Source of the DNA: Hadesarchaea archaeon
Lineage (GTDB): Archaea; Hadarchaeota; Hadarchaeia; Hadarchaeales; Hadarchaeaceae
Direction: 5' to 3'
Assembly: GCA_030615805.1 (NCBI GenBank)
Contig: JAUWYN010000010.1
Location: forward strand, 1-21,010
DNA length: 21,010 bases
Numbering within the stretch: position 1 is the stretch's first letter; each line of letters begins with the position of its first letter. Below are positions 6,990-12,999 of the stretch, piece by piece. Under the pieces are notes generated by a model. It was not told where the DNA came from and did not search any database. It was given only the letters and a program-made list of their open reading frames with translations. Both the position numbers and the translations under genes were made by a program.

Positions 6990-7832
6990 TCACCATCGAT
7001 AACCCCAACTCGTCCGCCACTTCATGAATAGGGAGAACAAGAAGCCTGAAACTCCCAGCCCCACCACCACGGTCAGCCCCGTCAGGTCTATGGGCGCCGC
7101 GGGTGTCGTTGTCGCTGTTGGCACGACCTGCATCTGCGACTGCATCCACAGCTTCAACTGTTCAACTATGTCCGATACGTCAGATCCCCCGACCGTGGTC
7201 TTCATGAGTGAAATGCTGTCGTCAGTTTCAATGATGACGACGACATCATCTCCCTCCACGCTTTCAACCTTCACCGTCAGCCCCCAGATCGTCTGCGATC
7301 CGCGTGACTGACCGACACCTAGCGATACTTTTTCGTCGGGGGTTGGCGTTCTTGAGATCGTGGGCAACCTGCCACCGCTCCAGAATAAAAAGGTCGGGTT
7401 CATTGTCTCGCCGAAGACGTAAGCCATCGCGCCGTTCACCCCGTTGGCGTCGGAGAACAGCAGGACATCGCCGCTCTCGAGCGTGTACCTCAGTTCCGCG
7501 ACCGGCGCTGGCTCATCCTCGTCATCCTCCACGGGTGCTTGTTCGCCCTCAAGAACCACATGGGTGGTTCCGATTTCGATTATCGTGAGGCTGCCGATTG
7601 TGTCGCCCTCGACTAGGATACTGCTCTCGGCACCGTCGAAGTAGATCTTACAGCTCTGCCCCCCGACGAGCTCCGTAATCGTGTAGTCCTCGCCGTCGTG
7701 TGTTGCCGTGTCCCCTGGCGCGAGGGTATATGTAGAGACTTGGGCGGAAACAGATGGTGCCGCCATCATGGTAAAAACGAGGAGTAGGGGCAAGGTAATA
7801 GCAATTAATTTCTTCGTGCCATCACCGTCCAA
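6990..7832 (-). CDS. Exported, C-terminally anchored protein, about 280 aa
   Basis: There is no ATG near the start. TTG 7832-7830 gives a clean signal peptide (KKLIAITLPLLLVFTMMAAP, cleavage after VSA), while a GTG at 7874-7872 adds 14 unlikely residues. The mature part is acidic and beta-rich, with an EDDEDEPAPV linker separating two halves. The first half reads TYTLAPGDTATHDGEDYTIT and the second RYTLESGDVLLFSD, and the shared (T/R)YTLxxGD opening suggests an internal duplication. Near the end are a Thr/Pro spacer (PTATTTPAAP) and a helix, then KWRTSWGYRW. This is the layout of an archaeal surface protein. It overlaps the upstream gene slightly. Confidence 0.78.
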   Translation of the reverse strand: MDGDGTKKLIAITLPLLLVFTMMAAPSVSAQVSTYTLAPGDTATHDGEDYTITELVGGQSCKIYFDGAESSILVEGDTIGSLTIIEIGTTHVVLEGEQAPVEDDEDEPAPVAELRYTLESGDVLLFSDANGVNGAMAYVFGETMNPTFLFWSGGRLPTISRTPTPDEKVSLGVGQSRGSQTIWGLTVKVESVEGDDVVVIIETDDSISLMKTTVGGSDVSDIVEQLKLWMQSQMQVVPTATTTPAAPIDLTGLTVVVGLGVSGFLFSLFMKWRTSWGYRW

Positions 7833-8088
7833 TTCTCTTTGCAACGAATGCAGTGAGAACACCGACAACCACACCCGCGAAAATCCAGCCCAACAAAACG
7901 CCGAGAGGAACTGTTCCGAAAATCAAGTGGTCAAATATTCCATACCATGACGCTGATAGTCCGGCAATTTTGTATTCCCACAAGCTATTGCCTGTCAACC
8001 AGTTGACCAGCTCTATAACGAGCCCTGCGAGGAAGACGAACACTGTGGAGAGAACAACAACTTCCCACGAGGTTATTTTCTTTGGCAT
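7822..8088 (-). CDS. Membrane protein, 88 aa
   Basis: ATG 8088-8086 has GGTGG six bases upstream. A GTG three codons earlier is less likely. Two clear hydrophobic helices (about 9-30 and 58-80) flank an aromatic loop (NWLTGNSLWEYKIAGLSASWYGIFDHLIFG), which may dip into the membrane. The end is basic (VAKRIGR). It is not recognised. The gene follows the four-helix protein by a few bases and overlaps the next secreted protein, so it belongs to the surface operon. Confidence 0.78.
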   Translation of the reverse strand: MPKKITSWEVVVLSTVFVFLAGLVIELVNWLTGNSLWEYKIAGLSASWYGIFDHLIFGTVPLGVLLGWIFAGVVVGVLTAFVAKRIGR

Positions 8089-8097
8089 TTTATCCAC

Positions 8098-8613
8098 CTA
8101 CATAATCAAAAGCGCGAACACGATGAAAACGGAAAGGATGACAGCCACAAACGACAAAATGATGAGCTGTACGGTTGTCTTTGCCCTACCAGCCCCTATC
8201 CCCGCTATTGTTCCAGCCCCCATCAAGGGCATGAGTATGAGGAACGCCTGTGATTGAGTTCCTCCTTCTCCCGCCGTCGCCTGCGCGAGAGCCGCCTCGC
8301 CGGTGACAGCATGCGATGTGGGGGGAAAGAATGACATGAAGATGGGGCAAACGATGAGCAGCAAAAGTATCGCGAAAAAGCTGGAAAGGAGATGTAGAAG
8401 CTTGATTTTTTTCTTTACCCCAGGTATGTTTGCGATGAAGTAGACGACAGCGGCCGATATGATGACATACGCCATCATCTGGAAAACGGGGGAAATGGCG
8501 ATTAGAATGACGGTTATAATACCAAATACGCCGAGAATTGCGAGGATAACTAAGGTTCCAGTAGTGATGAGGGGAGGCACCATCGACGCGCTCGGCTCGG
8601 CCTTTGTCGTCAC
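8098..8613 (-). CDS. Four-helix membrane protein, 171 aa, first gene of the surface operon
   Basis: GTG 8613-8611 follows GGTGGCGGTG. Hydrophobic segments lie at about 13-40, 44-62, 76-96 and 147-170, with a further weak one around 125-140. A basic loop (PGVKKKIKLLH) sits after the second, and an extracytoplasmic Ala/Gly/Thr-rich loop (AVTGEAALAQATAGEGG) after the third. The family is not recognised. It is the first gene after the TATA box at 8714-8724, so it heads the left-hand operon. Confidence 0.78.
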   Translation of the reverse strand: MTTKAEPSASMVPPLITTGTLVILAILGVFGIITVILIAISPVFQMMAYVIISAAVVYFIANIPGVKKKIKLLHLLSSFFAILLLLIVCPIFMSFFPPTSHAVTGEAALAQATAGEGGTQSQAFLILMPLMGAGTIAGIGAGRAKTTVQLIILSFVAVILSVFIVFALLIM

Positions 8614-8713
8614 AGCACCGCCACCATCGAGTTCAGAGTGACGGCGAACGTGGCAACTCCCCGCAGACCTTCAGACATTTGCTCATTTTACCGTGTTCGA
8701 ACCGATTTCGACG

Positions 8714-8724
8714 TTATATAAAGG
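8714..8724 (-). promoter_or_regulatory. Archaeal TATA box for the surface-protein operon
   Basis: Read on the minus strand the sequence is CCTTTATATAA, a strong archaeal TATA box. It lies about 100 bases before GTG 8613, so transcription should start near 8690-8695 and leave an 80-nt leader. The 172-base gap (8614-8785) holding it has no convincing gene, only chance frames of 17 and 25 codons. The core is nearly palindromic, so direction is judged from the downstream genes. Confidence 0.6.
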
Positions 8725-8785
8725 TGACATTGCCTTGGGCGTTGCAAAATAATTCGTCATCTGCCGATAGAAAAATTATTTTTAG

Positions 8786-9121
8786 TTAGTGTAGGACTGC
8801 TACTTTGGCGCTAGAACTCCTTAATCCTGTCCCCACCTTCTCCCCTCCCGACGCGAAAATGAGCTCACAGAGGCTTGTTACATCGGGGGCGCTCTCCGCA
8901 ATCGCCCACCCAGAACTAGTCTGCCTCGTTAGCCCCCACCTCGCCATTCTTCGTAGGAGCTGCGTGATCTGCTGCCGGCTCACACCGCCAACATGCCACC
9001 ACTTGCCCCTCCAGCGCTCGTTCGCAATGAGGCAATTGATTTGGTGGACTTCCAACGGCTTCGGAGCTCGGCGTAGAATCTCGAAAATTCTCGCCATTAG
9101 GGTGATCTGACTGAGATTCAT
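8786..9121 (-). CDS. Winged-helix DNA-binding protein, 111 aa
   Basis: ATG 9121-9119 follows a run of G (GGGGGGGACG). Helical segments and the turn SRQQITQLLRRMARWGL (about 48-65) fit a winged helix-turn-helix, with the wing around TRQTSSGWAIAE. The N-terminal part (LMARIFEILRRAPKPLEVHQIN) is the usual first helices of such a domain. It is therefore probably a transcription regulator. It lies directly upstream of the TATA box of the surface operon, so it could control it; that is inference. Confidence 0.75.
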   Translation of the reverse strand: MNLSQITLMARIFEILRRAPKPLEVHQINCLIANERWRGKWWHVGGVSRQQITQLLRRMARWGLTRQTSSGWAIAESAPDVTSLCELIFASGGEKVGTGLRSSSAKVAVLH

Positions 9122-9184
9122 CGTCCCCCCCCGAAGTGCCGTTTGATCTGATTGAACTCCTGATTTTTCATTTTATTTTGCCTT

Positions 9185-9433
9185 CTAATCTTTGATGATA
9201 TGATGGACTGCCATTGACACCAAAATGAAGAACGATGCCATACAAATCAATAATCCGAGATGATATGCAAAATAAGGTTCTATATTACCAAACATGCCAA
9301 TCATCTCTGCTGAGTAACCGCTATGTTCGGATGTTATTACGGAAACTGCCGTATCTACAATCCACAGTCCTATTACAAATAAAACACAAAGAGCGCAAAC
9401 AATTACGGCCTTATCCGAAGTTTTTATTTTCAT
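9185..9433 (-). CDS. Two-helix membrane protein, 82 aa
   Basis: ATG 9433-9431 has GGTGAG four bases upstream. An ATG at 9451 overlaps the previous stop as ATGA and adds six residues, so both starts are plausible. Hydrophobic helices lie at about 10-30 and 57-74, joined by a polar loop with HSGYSAEMIGMFGN. The family is not recognised. A 63-base gap with no visible gene follows before the winged-helix gene. Confidence 0.72.
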   Translation of the reverse strand: MKIKTSDKAVIVCALCVLFVIGLWIVDTAVSVITSEHSGYSAEMIGMFGNIEPYFAYHLGLLICMASFFILVSMAVHHIIKD

Positions 9434-9447
9434 CTTACTCACCAATA

Positions 9448-9732
9448 TCATTTTAATCTATTATCCCCTAGCCTCCCTCTGGCGCGTGGGGGCGCGGTCG
9501 TCACAGTTCCACCAACCGCCCCGAGCGCCTTGTGATGGATCGGAGTAGGAGTTGCAACACGACTTGCACATTGATGGGATGTCCTTTTGGGAACCCCGAT
9601 TCCGTCAGTCGCCGTCTGATTGCAGCACGAGCGGCTGATCCAGCACTCAAGGCGACAGAGTGGATTATCTGGGTTGTAGTTCCCGTAGCAAGAAGGTAGA
9701 CCGCTCGGCTTGGACAGGGGGGCGGCGGTCAT
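9448..9732 (-). CDS. Small Cys-rich protein, 94 aa
   Basis: ATG 9732-9730 overlaps the LAGLIDADG gene's stop as ATGA and has GGAGG about ten bases upstream. Residues 15-38 (CYGNYNPDNPLCRLECW plus SRSCC) place several cysteines in a pattern like the CxxxYxPxxPxCxxC small metal-binding proteins common in phage and archaeal virus genomes. The C-terminal half is low complexity (Arg, Pro, Thr) and may not be folded. Coupled start and stop support a real gene. Function is unknown. Confidence 0.6.
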   Translation of the reverse strand: MTAAPLSKPSGLPSCYGNYNPDNPLCRLECWISRSCCNQTATDGIGVPKRTSHQCASRVATPTPIHHKALGAVGGTVTTAPPRARGRLGDNRLK

Positions 9733-10391
9733 GGGCGCGGGGCCTCCAATCGAATGGGTATTTTTGTTACTCCGCGTCCTCTGCCAACGCTACCCACCAA
9801 ATCGAGGAATTTTGCTATCTCTGCTTGGCGGTATATTCCTAGTCTCCAAATATCTGAATATCCGGGGGCCTCTGGGTGTTTGTAAATGCCCGAAATTTCA
9901 ACCTTAAATTCTTTAAGAATCTCGGCAATAAGTTGCAATAACTCTAAATTTGGGTTGGTTAGATTTATTGTGTGTCGTGCGTGTGTAAGGCACCCCTCAG
10001 ATTGGTAAAATCCCCGTAAAAACAGGCGCTTGTTTTCGTTGCTCATAGAAGCCAGAGAACTTTTAACATTTTGTTTCATCCCTTTTAGTTTTAGATAGAG
10101 GACTTTGTCATTAACGCGACACCTCCAAGTTCTCAGAAAACGTGGTCGATCTCTAGCTTGGGCGAATTTAAAGTTCAGTTTTTTAATCCGTTCCCTTTTA
10201 TGAAATTGGACTTTGTTTTCCGTGTGTTTTTGGAGAACTTCCTTAAATTCTTCGGCAAACGTTTTATCTTTTACTTCGAGTGCCGTTCTGTAATGGTTGG
10301 TGCTTTTATTCCATTTTGGTTTGCCATGATATTCAGTTAAATACCCGTCTCCGCAAATTACGCCGAGCAAGTATCCTATTTCATTCGCCAT
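9729..10391 (-). CDS. LAGLIDADG homing endonuclease, 220 aa
   Basis: Two LAGLIDADG motifs are visible: YLLGVICGDGYL at 7-18 (catalytic Asp in GDG) and FLRGFYQSEGCL at 124-135, with Glu in the acidic position. Two motifs in one chain and about 220 residues match single-chain enzymes that cut a pseudo-palindromic site as monomers. The basic region 64-110 fits the DNA-binding saddle. The gene stands alone between a 66-residue protein and the Cys-rich protein, not inside a host gene or intein. ATG 10391 follows GGGGGG closely. By inference it is a free-standing homing gene. Confidence 0.9.
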   Translation of the reverse strand: MANEIGYLLGVICGDGYLTEYHGKPKWNKSTNHYRTALEVKDKTFAEEFKEVLQKHTENKVQFHKRERIKKLNFKFAQARDRPRFLRTWRCRVNDKVLYLKLKGMKQNVKSSLASMSNENKRLFLRGFYQSEGCLTHARHTINLTNPNLELLQLIAEILKEFKVEISGIYKHPEAPGYSDIWRLGIYRQAEIAKFLDLVGSVGRGRGVTKIPIRLEAPRP

Positions 10392-10393
10392 CT

Positions 10394-10594
10394 TTAACCC
10401 CCCTCCCGCGGCTTTTTCTTAATCACCTTTTCAAAGTGTGCTATCACCGATTCTACACCTTGCATGAAAAACTCGTGGCAAATGGACTTCCAATCGATGT
10501 TAGATTCCTTTGGCATTGAAAGGTTGTGTGCTCCTCTAACATTCCAATTCCTTTCAAATATTTCTTCTAATTCTTGCATAACCTCACCCATCAT
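10394..10594 (-). CDS. Hypothetical protein, 66 aa
   Basis: ATG 10594-10592 overlaps the methyltransferase stop as ATGA behind GGGAGGG. An in-frame ATG at 10579 is a second choice. The longer upstream frame only re-reads the methyltransferase gene. The protein is helical and charged (ELEEIFERNWNVRGAHN, then HEFFMQGVESVIAHFEK), with no membrane helix. It ends KKKPREGG, where the last codons form the ribosome-binding site of the next gene. The coupled start suggests a partner of the methyltransferase, but nothing in it names a function. Confidence 0.68.
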   Translation of the reverse strand: MMGEVMQELEEIFERNWNVRGAHNLSMPKESNIDWKSICHEFFMQGVESVIAHFEKVIKKKPREGG

Positions 10595-11751
10595 CCACCC
10601 TCCCGCGCCCTCTCTGGCTCCCCGTAGAGGTGGTCGCCGAGATCCGTGAAGAAGTCCCAATGTTTCAGCATATCCTCGGCAATCCGCTGGGCTAGAAGCG
10701 GGGGGACCGCCTCGCCGATTTGAGTAGATTGCCAAGAAAGCGAGCCAATGAACTTATAGCTATCCGGAAATGATTGGGGGCGAGCTCTCTCCCGAACCGT
10801 TGTCCTGCGGAAGAAGACCTTTCTCAATTTGTGGTGTCCTCGAGGCCAGAGGCGGGGGTCGGATTGAACTGTGGTGGCCGGGCTGTCCCAGTTGACATCC
10901 GGCACGACATAACGGCCCATGCGCCCGCCCGATAGCCTGTGGTCGCACCTCCATAGGGTTGTCACTGTCTTGGAAGGTTTATCTGGATCAAGCGGCACCG
11001 ACTCATAGTCCGGGTTGAACTCCTCTCCTGCCACTGGGATAACGATGTTCTTCTCAGTAGATGCCGCCTCGGAAGCCATTATCGTCCTGCTGGGTTTATC
11101 AATGGGGTCGGGGGCACTTTTGAGTCCTATCCTTTTCCTGTGCTCGTTTATTTTGCCCATTTGCCTTGACGTCAGCGGTCTGCCGCCACCAGTATCCATA
11201 ACCAAATCCCAGATGGCATCTCTAACGGTTACCCACGGCTTCAAGACTCGCCCGTCAAGCGTCCTCTGAGGTTGTGGTCCATTGTTGTGTGTCGGGAGTG
11301 GTATTGGATAATTGCCGGCGAAACATCGCTTGCGAGTCTGTGGAACTCCATACTCGACAGCGTTCAGGGTCTTGATGGTGGGAATCCAATTAGGCAAGTG
11401 CCTCTTGACCCCAGGTACATTCTCCATGACCCAGAAGTGGGGTTTTTTCGCTTTCACGGTGTCGAGCATCCAGTTGACGAGGACCATGCCTTTCTCCGGG
11501 TCTCTGTTCACGTTGGCCGTGCTGAAGTCTTGGCATGGGGGTGAGCCTATTATCACATCGGCGTCTGGCAACTCGCTCGGGTCTATGGTTAGGACATCGC
11601 GCTCCCACACCTCCGTGCCCGGATGGTTTGCGCGATAGGCAGCAAGCATTCTCGGTTCGTTGTCGATGGCAAGTATTATCTTGAATCCCGCGCGCCTGAA
11701 GCCCTCGGAAAATCCTCCAGCTCCAGGGAAGAAGTCCATACCGGTCTGCAT
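10591..11751 (-). CDS. DNA (cytosine-5) methyltransferase, 386 aa
   Basis: The family motifs are in the usual order: FPGAGGF at 8-14 (SAM binding), SPPCQ with catalytic C73, MENVPG at 109-114, QTRKRCF at 138-144, a target-recognition region in the middle, then RPQSFPDSYKF and GEAVPP near the end. The last is normally GNAVPP, so N is replaced by E. Length fits a complete bacterial/phage-type enzyme. It transfers a methyl group from SAM to C5 of cytosine in a short DNA sequence that cannot be read from the protein. No restriction nuclease lies beside it, so it is probably an orphan enzyme that protects the element from host cleavage or marks its DNA. It starts at ATG 11751 behind GGGAGG. Confidence 0.95.
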   Translation of the reverse strand: MQTGMDFFPGAGGFSEGFRRAGFKIILAIDNEPRMLAAYRANHPGTEVWERDVLTIDPSELPDADVIIGSPPCQDFSTANVNRDPEKGMVLVNWMLDTVKAKKPHFWVMENVPGVKRHLPNWIPTIKTLNAVEYGVPQTRKRCFAGNYPIPLPTHNNGPQPQRTLDGRVLKPWVTVRDAIWDLVMDTGGGRPLTSRQMGKINEHRKRIGLKSAPDPIDKPSRTIMASEAASTEKNIVIPVAGEEFNPDYESVPLDPDKPSKTVTTLWRCDHRLSGGRMGRYVVPDVNWDSPATTVQSDPRLWPRGHHKLRKVFFRRTTVRERARPQSFPDSYKFIGSLSWQSTQIGEAVPPLLAQRIAEDMLKHWDFFTDLGDHLYGEPERAREGG

Positions 11752-11754
11752 CGT

Positions 11755-12192
11755 TCAATCCTCCTCCCGCGCGGGGTCGTCGGGCTCGCGGATGATGGAA
11801 TACGTGCCTTTTTCCCACTCGTAGGCGATCCAACCCAGCTCACATAGTTGATCTTGATAGCCCTGGATGGTGCGGGGGTCCTTGAAACCCAACGTAGTCC
11901 TGATGGCCGTGCCGAACTCCTTTTTGGAGAAGCCCTGGTTGTCCTTCGCGCTTTTCAGGCGCCGGAACACGGCCAAGCAGCGCTTGTATGTGGGGGAATT
12001 GGGGGAAATTTGAATGGATGTGTGTGTGTGTGCGTGGAACATGTGGTTGCTGACGTGGTTTTCCATCGCCTGCGCGAGTTCGTCGCCCAAAACTCCCCGC
12101 CACTTGCCCCATTTGACGAAAACGGCCCGCTTGAAGGTTTCCACGGCCTCCTTGGGGACCGACCAACCGAGCTGCTTCCTGCTCTTAGGCAT
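11755..12192 (-). CDS. Putative DNA-binding protein, two-domain, 145 aa
   Basis: ATG 12192-12190 follows GGGGTG. The N-terminal part (VPKEAVETFKRAVFVKWGKWRGVLGDELAQAME) resembles the short archaeal-virus domain in which a small helical unit precedes a W-G-K...G-x-L-G-x-E motif, possibly ribbon-helix-helix or AbrB-like. After a His/Thr/Pro linker that includes HAHTHTS, the C-terminal half (FSKKEFGTAIRTTLGFKDPRTIQGYQDQLCELGWI) fits a winged helix. It may be a regulator. It lies directly beside the GTAGT-rich repeats at 12207-12312, its possible binding site, and precedes the C5 methyltransferase by three bases. Confidence 0.7.
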   Translation of the reverse strand: MPKSRKQLGWSVPKEAVETFKRAVFVKWGKWRGVLGDELAQAMENHVSNHMFHAHTHTSIQISPNSPTYKRCLAVFRRLKSAKDNQGFSKKEFGTAIRTTLGFKDPRTIQGYQDQLCELGWIAYEWEKGTYSIIREPDDPAREED

Positions 12193-12206
12193 GGAAAAGC
12201 ACCCCG

Positions 12207-12312
12207 TTGTTGTAGTTGTATTTGTAGTTGAGTAGTTGAGTAGTGTAGTAGTGTAGTAGAGTAGCCAACTGCAACAATACGAACGTGAAATTGCAGTAGT
12301 GTAGCCAACTAC
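12207..12312. repeat. GTAGT/GTTGA-rich repeat tract with paired 10-bp motif
   Basis: From 12207 to about 12260 the plus strand is almost only G, T and A in gtagt/gttga units. The 10-mer gtagccaact then occurs at 12261-12270 and again at 12301-12310, exactly 40 bp apart. Between them ctgcaa (12269-12274) and ttgcag (12291-12296) form an inverted repeat. It lies in the 216-base non-coding gap 12193-12408. A protein-binding array, operator or replication origin is possible. Confidence 0.7.
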
Positions 12313-12408
12313 ATGAAAAGGAGTTCGAATCTGTCTCCTTTCGCCATTTTTCGCGTTCTATGCGAGGTGGATTAGCACCTTGCACACACACACATTTGTT
12401 GCATTTTG

Positions 12409-12768
12409 TTAGAGTGTTTTTAAATCGAAATCCTTGGGCAAGTTGCACCAAGTGTTTAATTCTGGATGTTCTATTGCTTTTCGGTGATAAACATACCTTT
12501 TCGTCCGGTCCTTGTTGTAGGCTGTTGTCGTATGCATTTGGGGGAGTCCAGGTTTCCCGCAACGGGGGCAAATAACCCGCGGGGCCGACTTGGATCGTGG
12601 TTTTTTGTAGTTCGTCTTTCGGTGGCATTTTAAGCATTGTACTTCTAAATGAAGTGAATCGATGTGATGTAGTTCTAATTCGTCGGCTGGCTTCCTCTGC
12701 CCACATTTTTGGCAAGTGTAGTTGGTTGCTTCCAAAGCCTTTATTCTCCAGTAATTGCGCGCCATCAT
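12409..12768 (-). CDS. HNH endonuclease with C-terminal zinc ribbon, 119 aa
   Basis: ATG 12768 is about 25 bases from a TATA box, so the message is probably leaderless. The HNH core shows C19-x2-C22, H34-H35 and C45-x2-C48-H49, a compact zinc-held beta-beta-alpha nuclease. The usual middle Asn is not evident, so activity is uncertain. A second knuckle CPRCGKPGLP (67-76) followed by a basic/aromatic stretch looks like a DNA-binding zinc ribbon. HNH genes of this size are often free-standing homing nucleases in viral genomes. Having its own promoter and lacking overlaps, unlike its neighbours, supports later insertion. Confidence 0.82.
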   Translation of the reverse strand: MMARNYWRIKALEATNYTCQKCGQRKPADELELHHIDSLHLEVQCLKCHRKTNYKKPRSKSAPRVICPRCGKPGLPQMHTTTAYNKDRTKRYVYHRKAIEHPELNTWCNLPKDFDLKTL

Positions 12769-12788
12769 TTAATTTTGTGTGTATGTTA

Positions 12789-12797
12789 CTTATAAAT
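12789..12797 (-). promoter_or_regulatory. TATA box for a leaderless HNH transcript
   Basis: On the minus strand the sequence reads GGAAACATTTATAAG, giving a TATA element (ATTTATAAG) with an A-rich BRE-like stretch just upstream. Its centre is about 25 bases before ATG 12768, the normal TATA-to-start distance in archaea, so the transcript would begin at or next to the start codon. There is no ribosome-binding site before this ATG, which agrees. Confidence 0.65.
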
Positions 12798-12810
12798 GTT
12801 TCCACACAAA

Positions 12811-12999
12811 TCATGTCTTTTCCCCCAATCCATCCGCCGGGTAGAGTCCCCTCAGCTTCGGCCCCGTCACGCGGGTGCGCTCTAGCGGCACGATCCACAC
12901 CTTGTAGGAGCAGCTCTGGCATTCCTGCCTTATTCGGCCCTGGATATGGCGCTCCATCATCTCGGAGCCGCAGCGCGGGCATCGAGGGGGCTTGGTCAC
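12811..12999 (-). CDS. Zinc-ribbon protein, 62 aa
   Basis: GTG 12999-12997 overlaps the stop of the MT-A70-like gene as GTGA. CPRCG (7-11) and CQSC (27-30) form a four-Cys zinc ribbon, with a basic stretch (MERHIQGRIRQE) between. The remainder (PLERTRVTGPKLRGLYP) is likely extended. Such proteins usually bind nucleic acid or a partner protein. Coupling to the methyltransferase-like gene suggests it works with that protein. It is the last gene of the long right-hand chain before the independent HNH gene. Confidence 0.75.
   Translation of the reverse strand: MTKPPRCPRCGSEMMERHIQGRIRQECQSCSYKVWIVPLERTRVTGPKLRGLYPADGLGEKT

Noticed and set aside
8650..8760. Frames of 25 and 17 codons in the promoter region of the surface operon
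   Set aside because: One spans the TATA box and the other lies in the leader. Both are too short and have no ribosome-binding site; the ATGA between them is likely chance.
8804..9110. Plus-strand open frames, including this one and those around 2600-3080, 5000-5600, 11270-11640 and 15100-15500
   Set aside because: Each is antisense to a minus-strand gene with recognisable domains or coupled starts. None has a convincing ribosome-binding site or motif, so I see no protein gene on the plus strand.
12018..12390. GT/CA dinucleotide runs at 12018-12033 and 12380-12392 as inverted repeats
   Set aside because: They are simple-sequence tracts; the first encodes HAHTHT within a gene. Their opposite orientation is not evidence of a mobile-element end.
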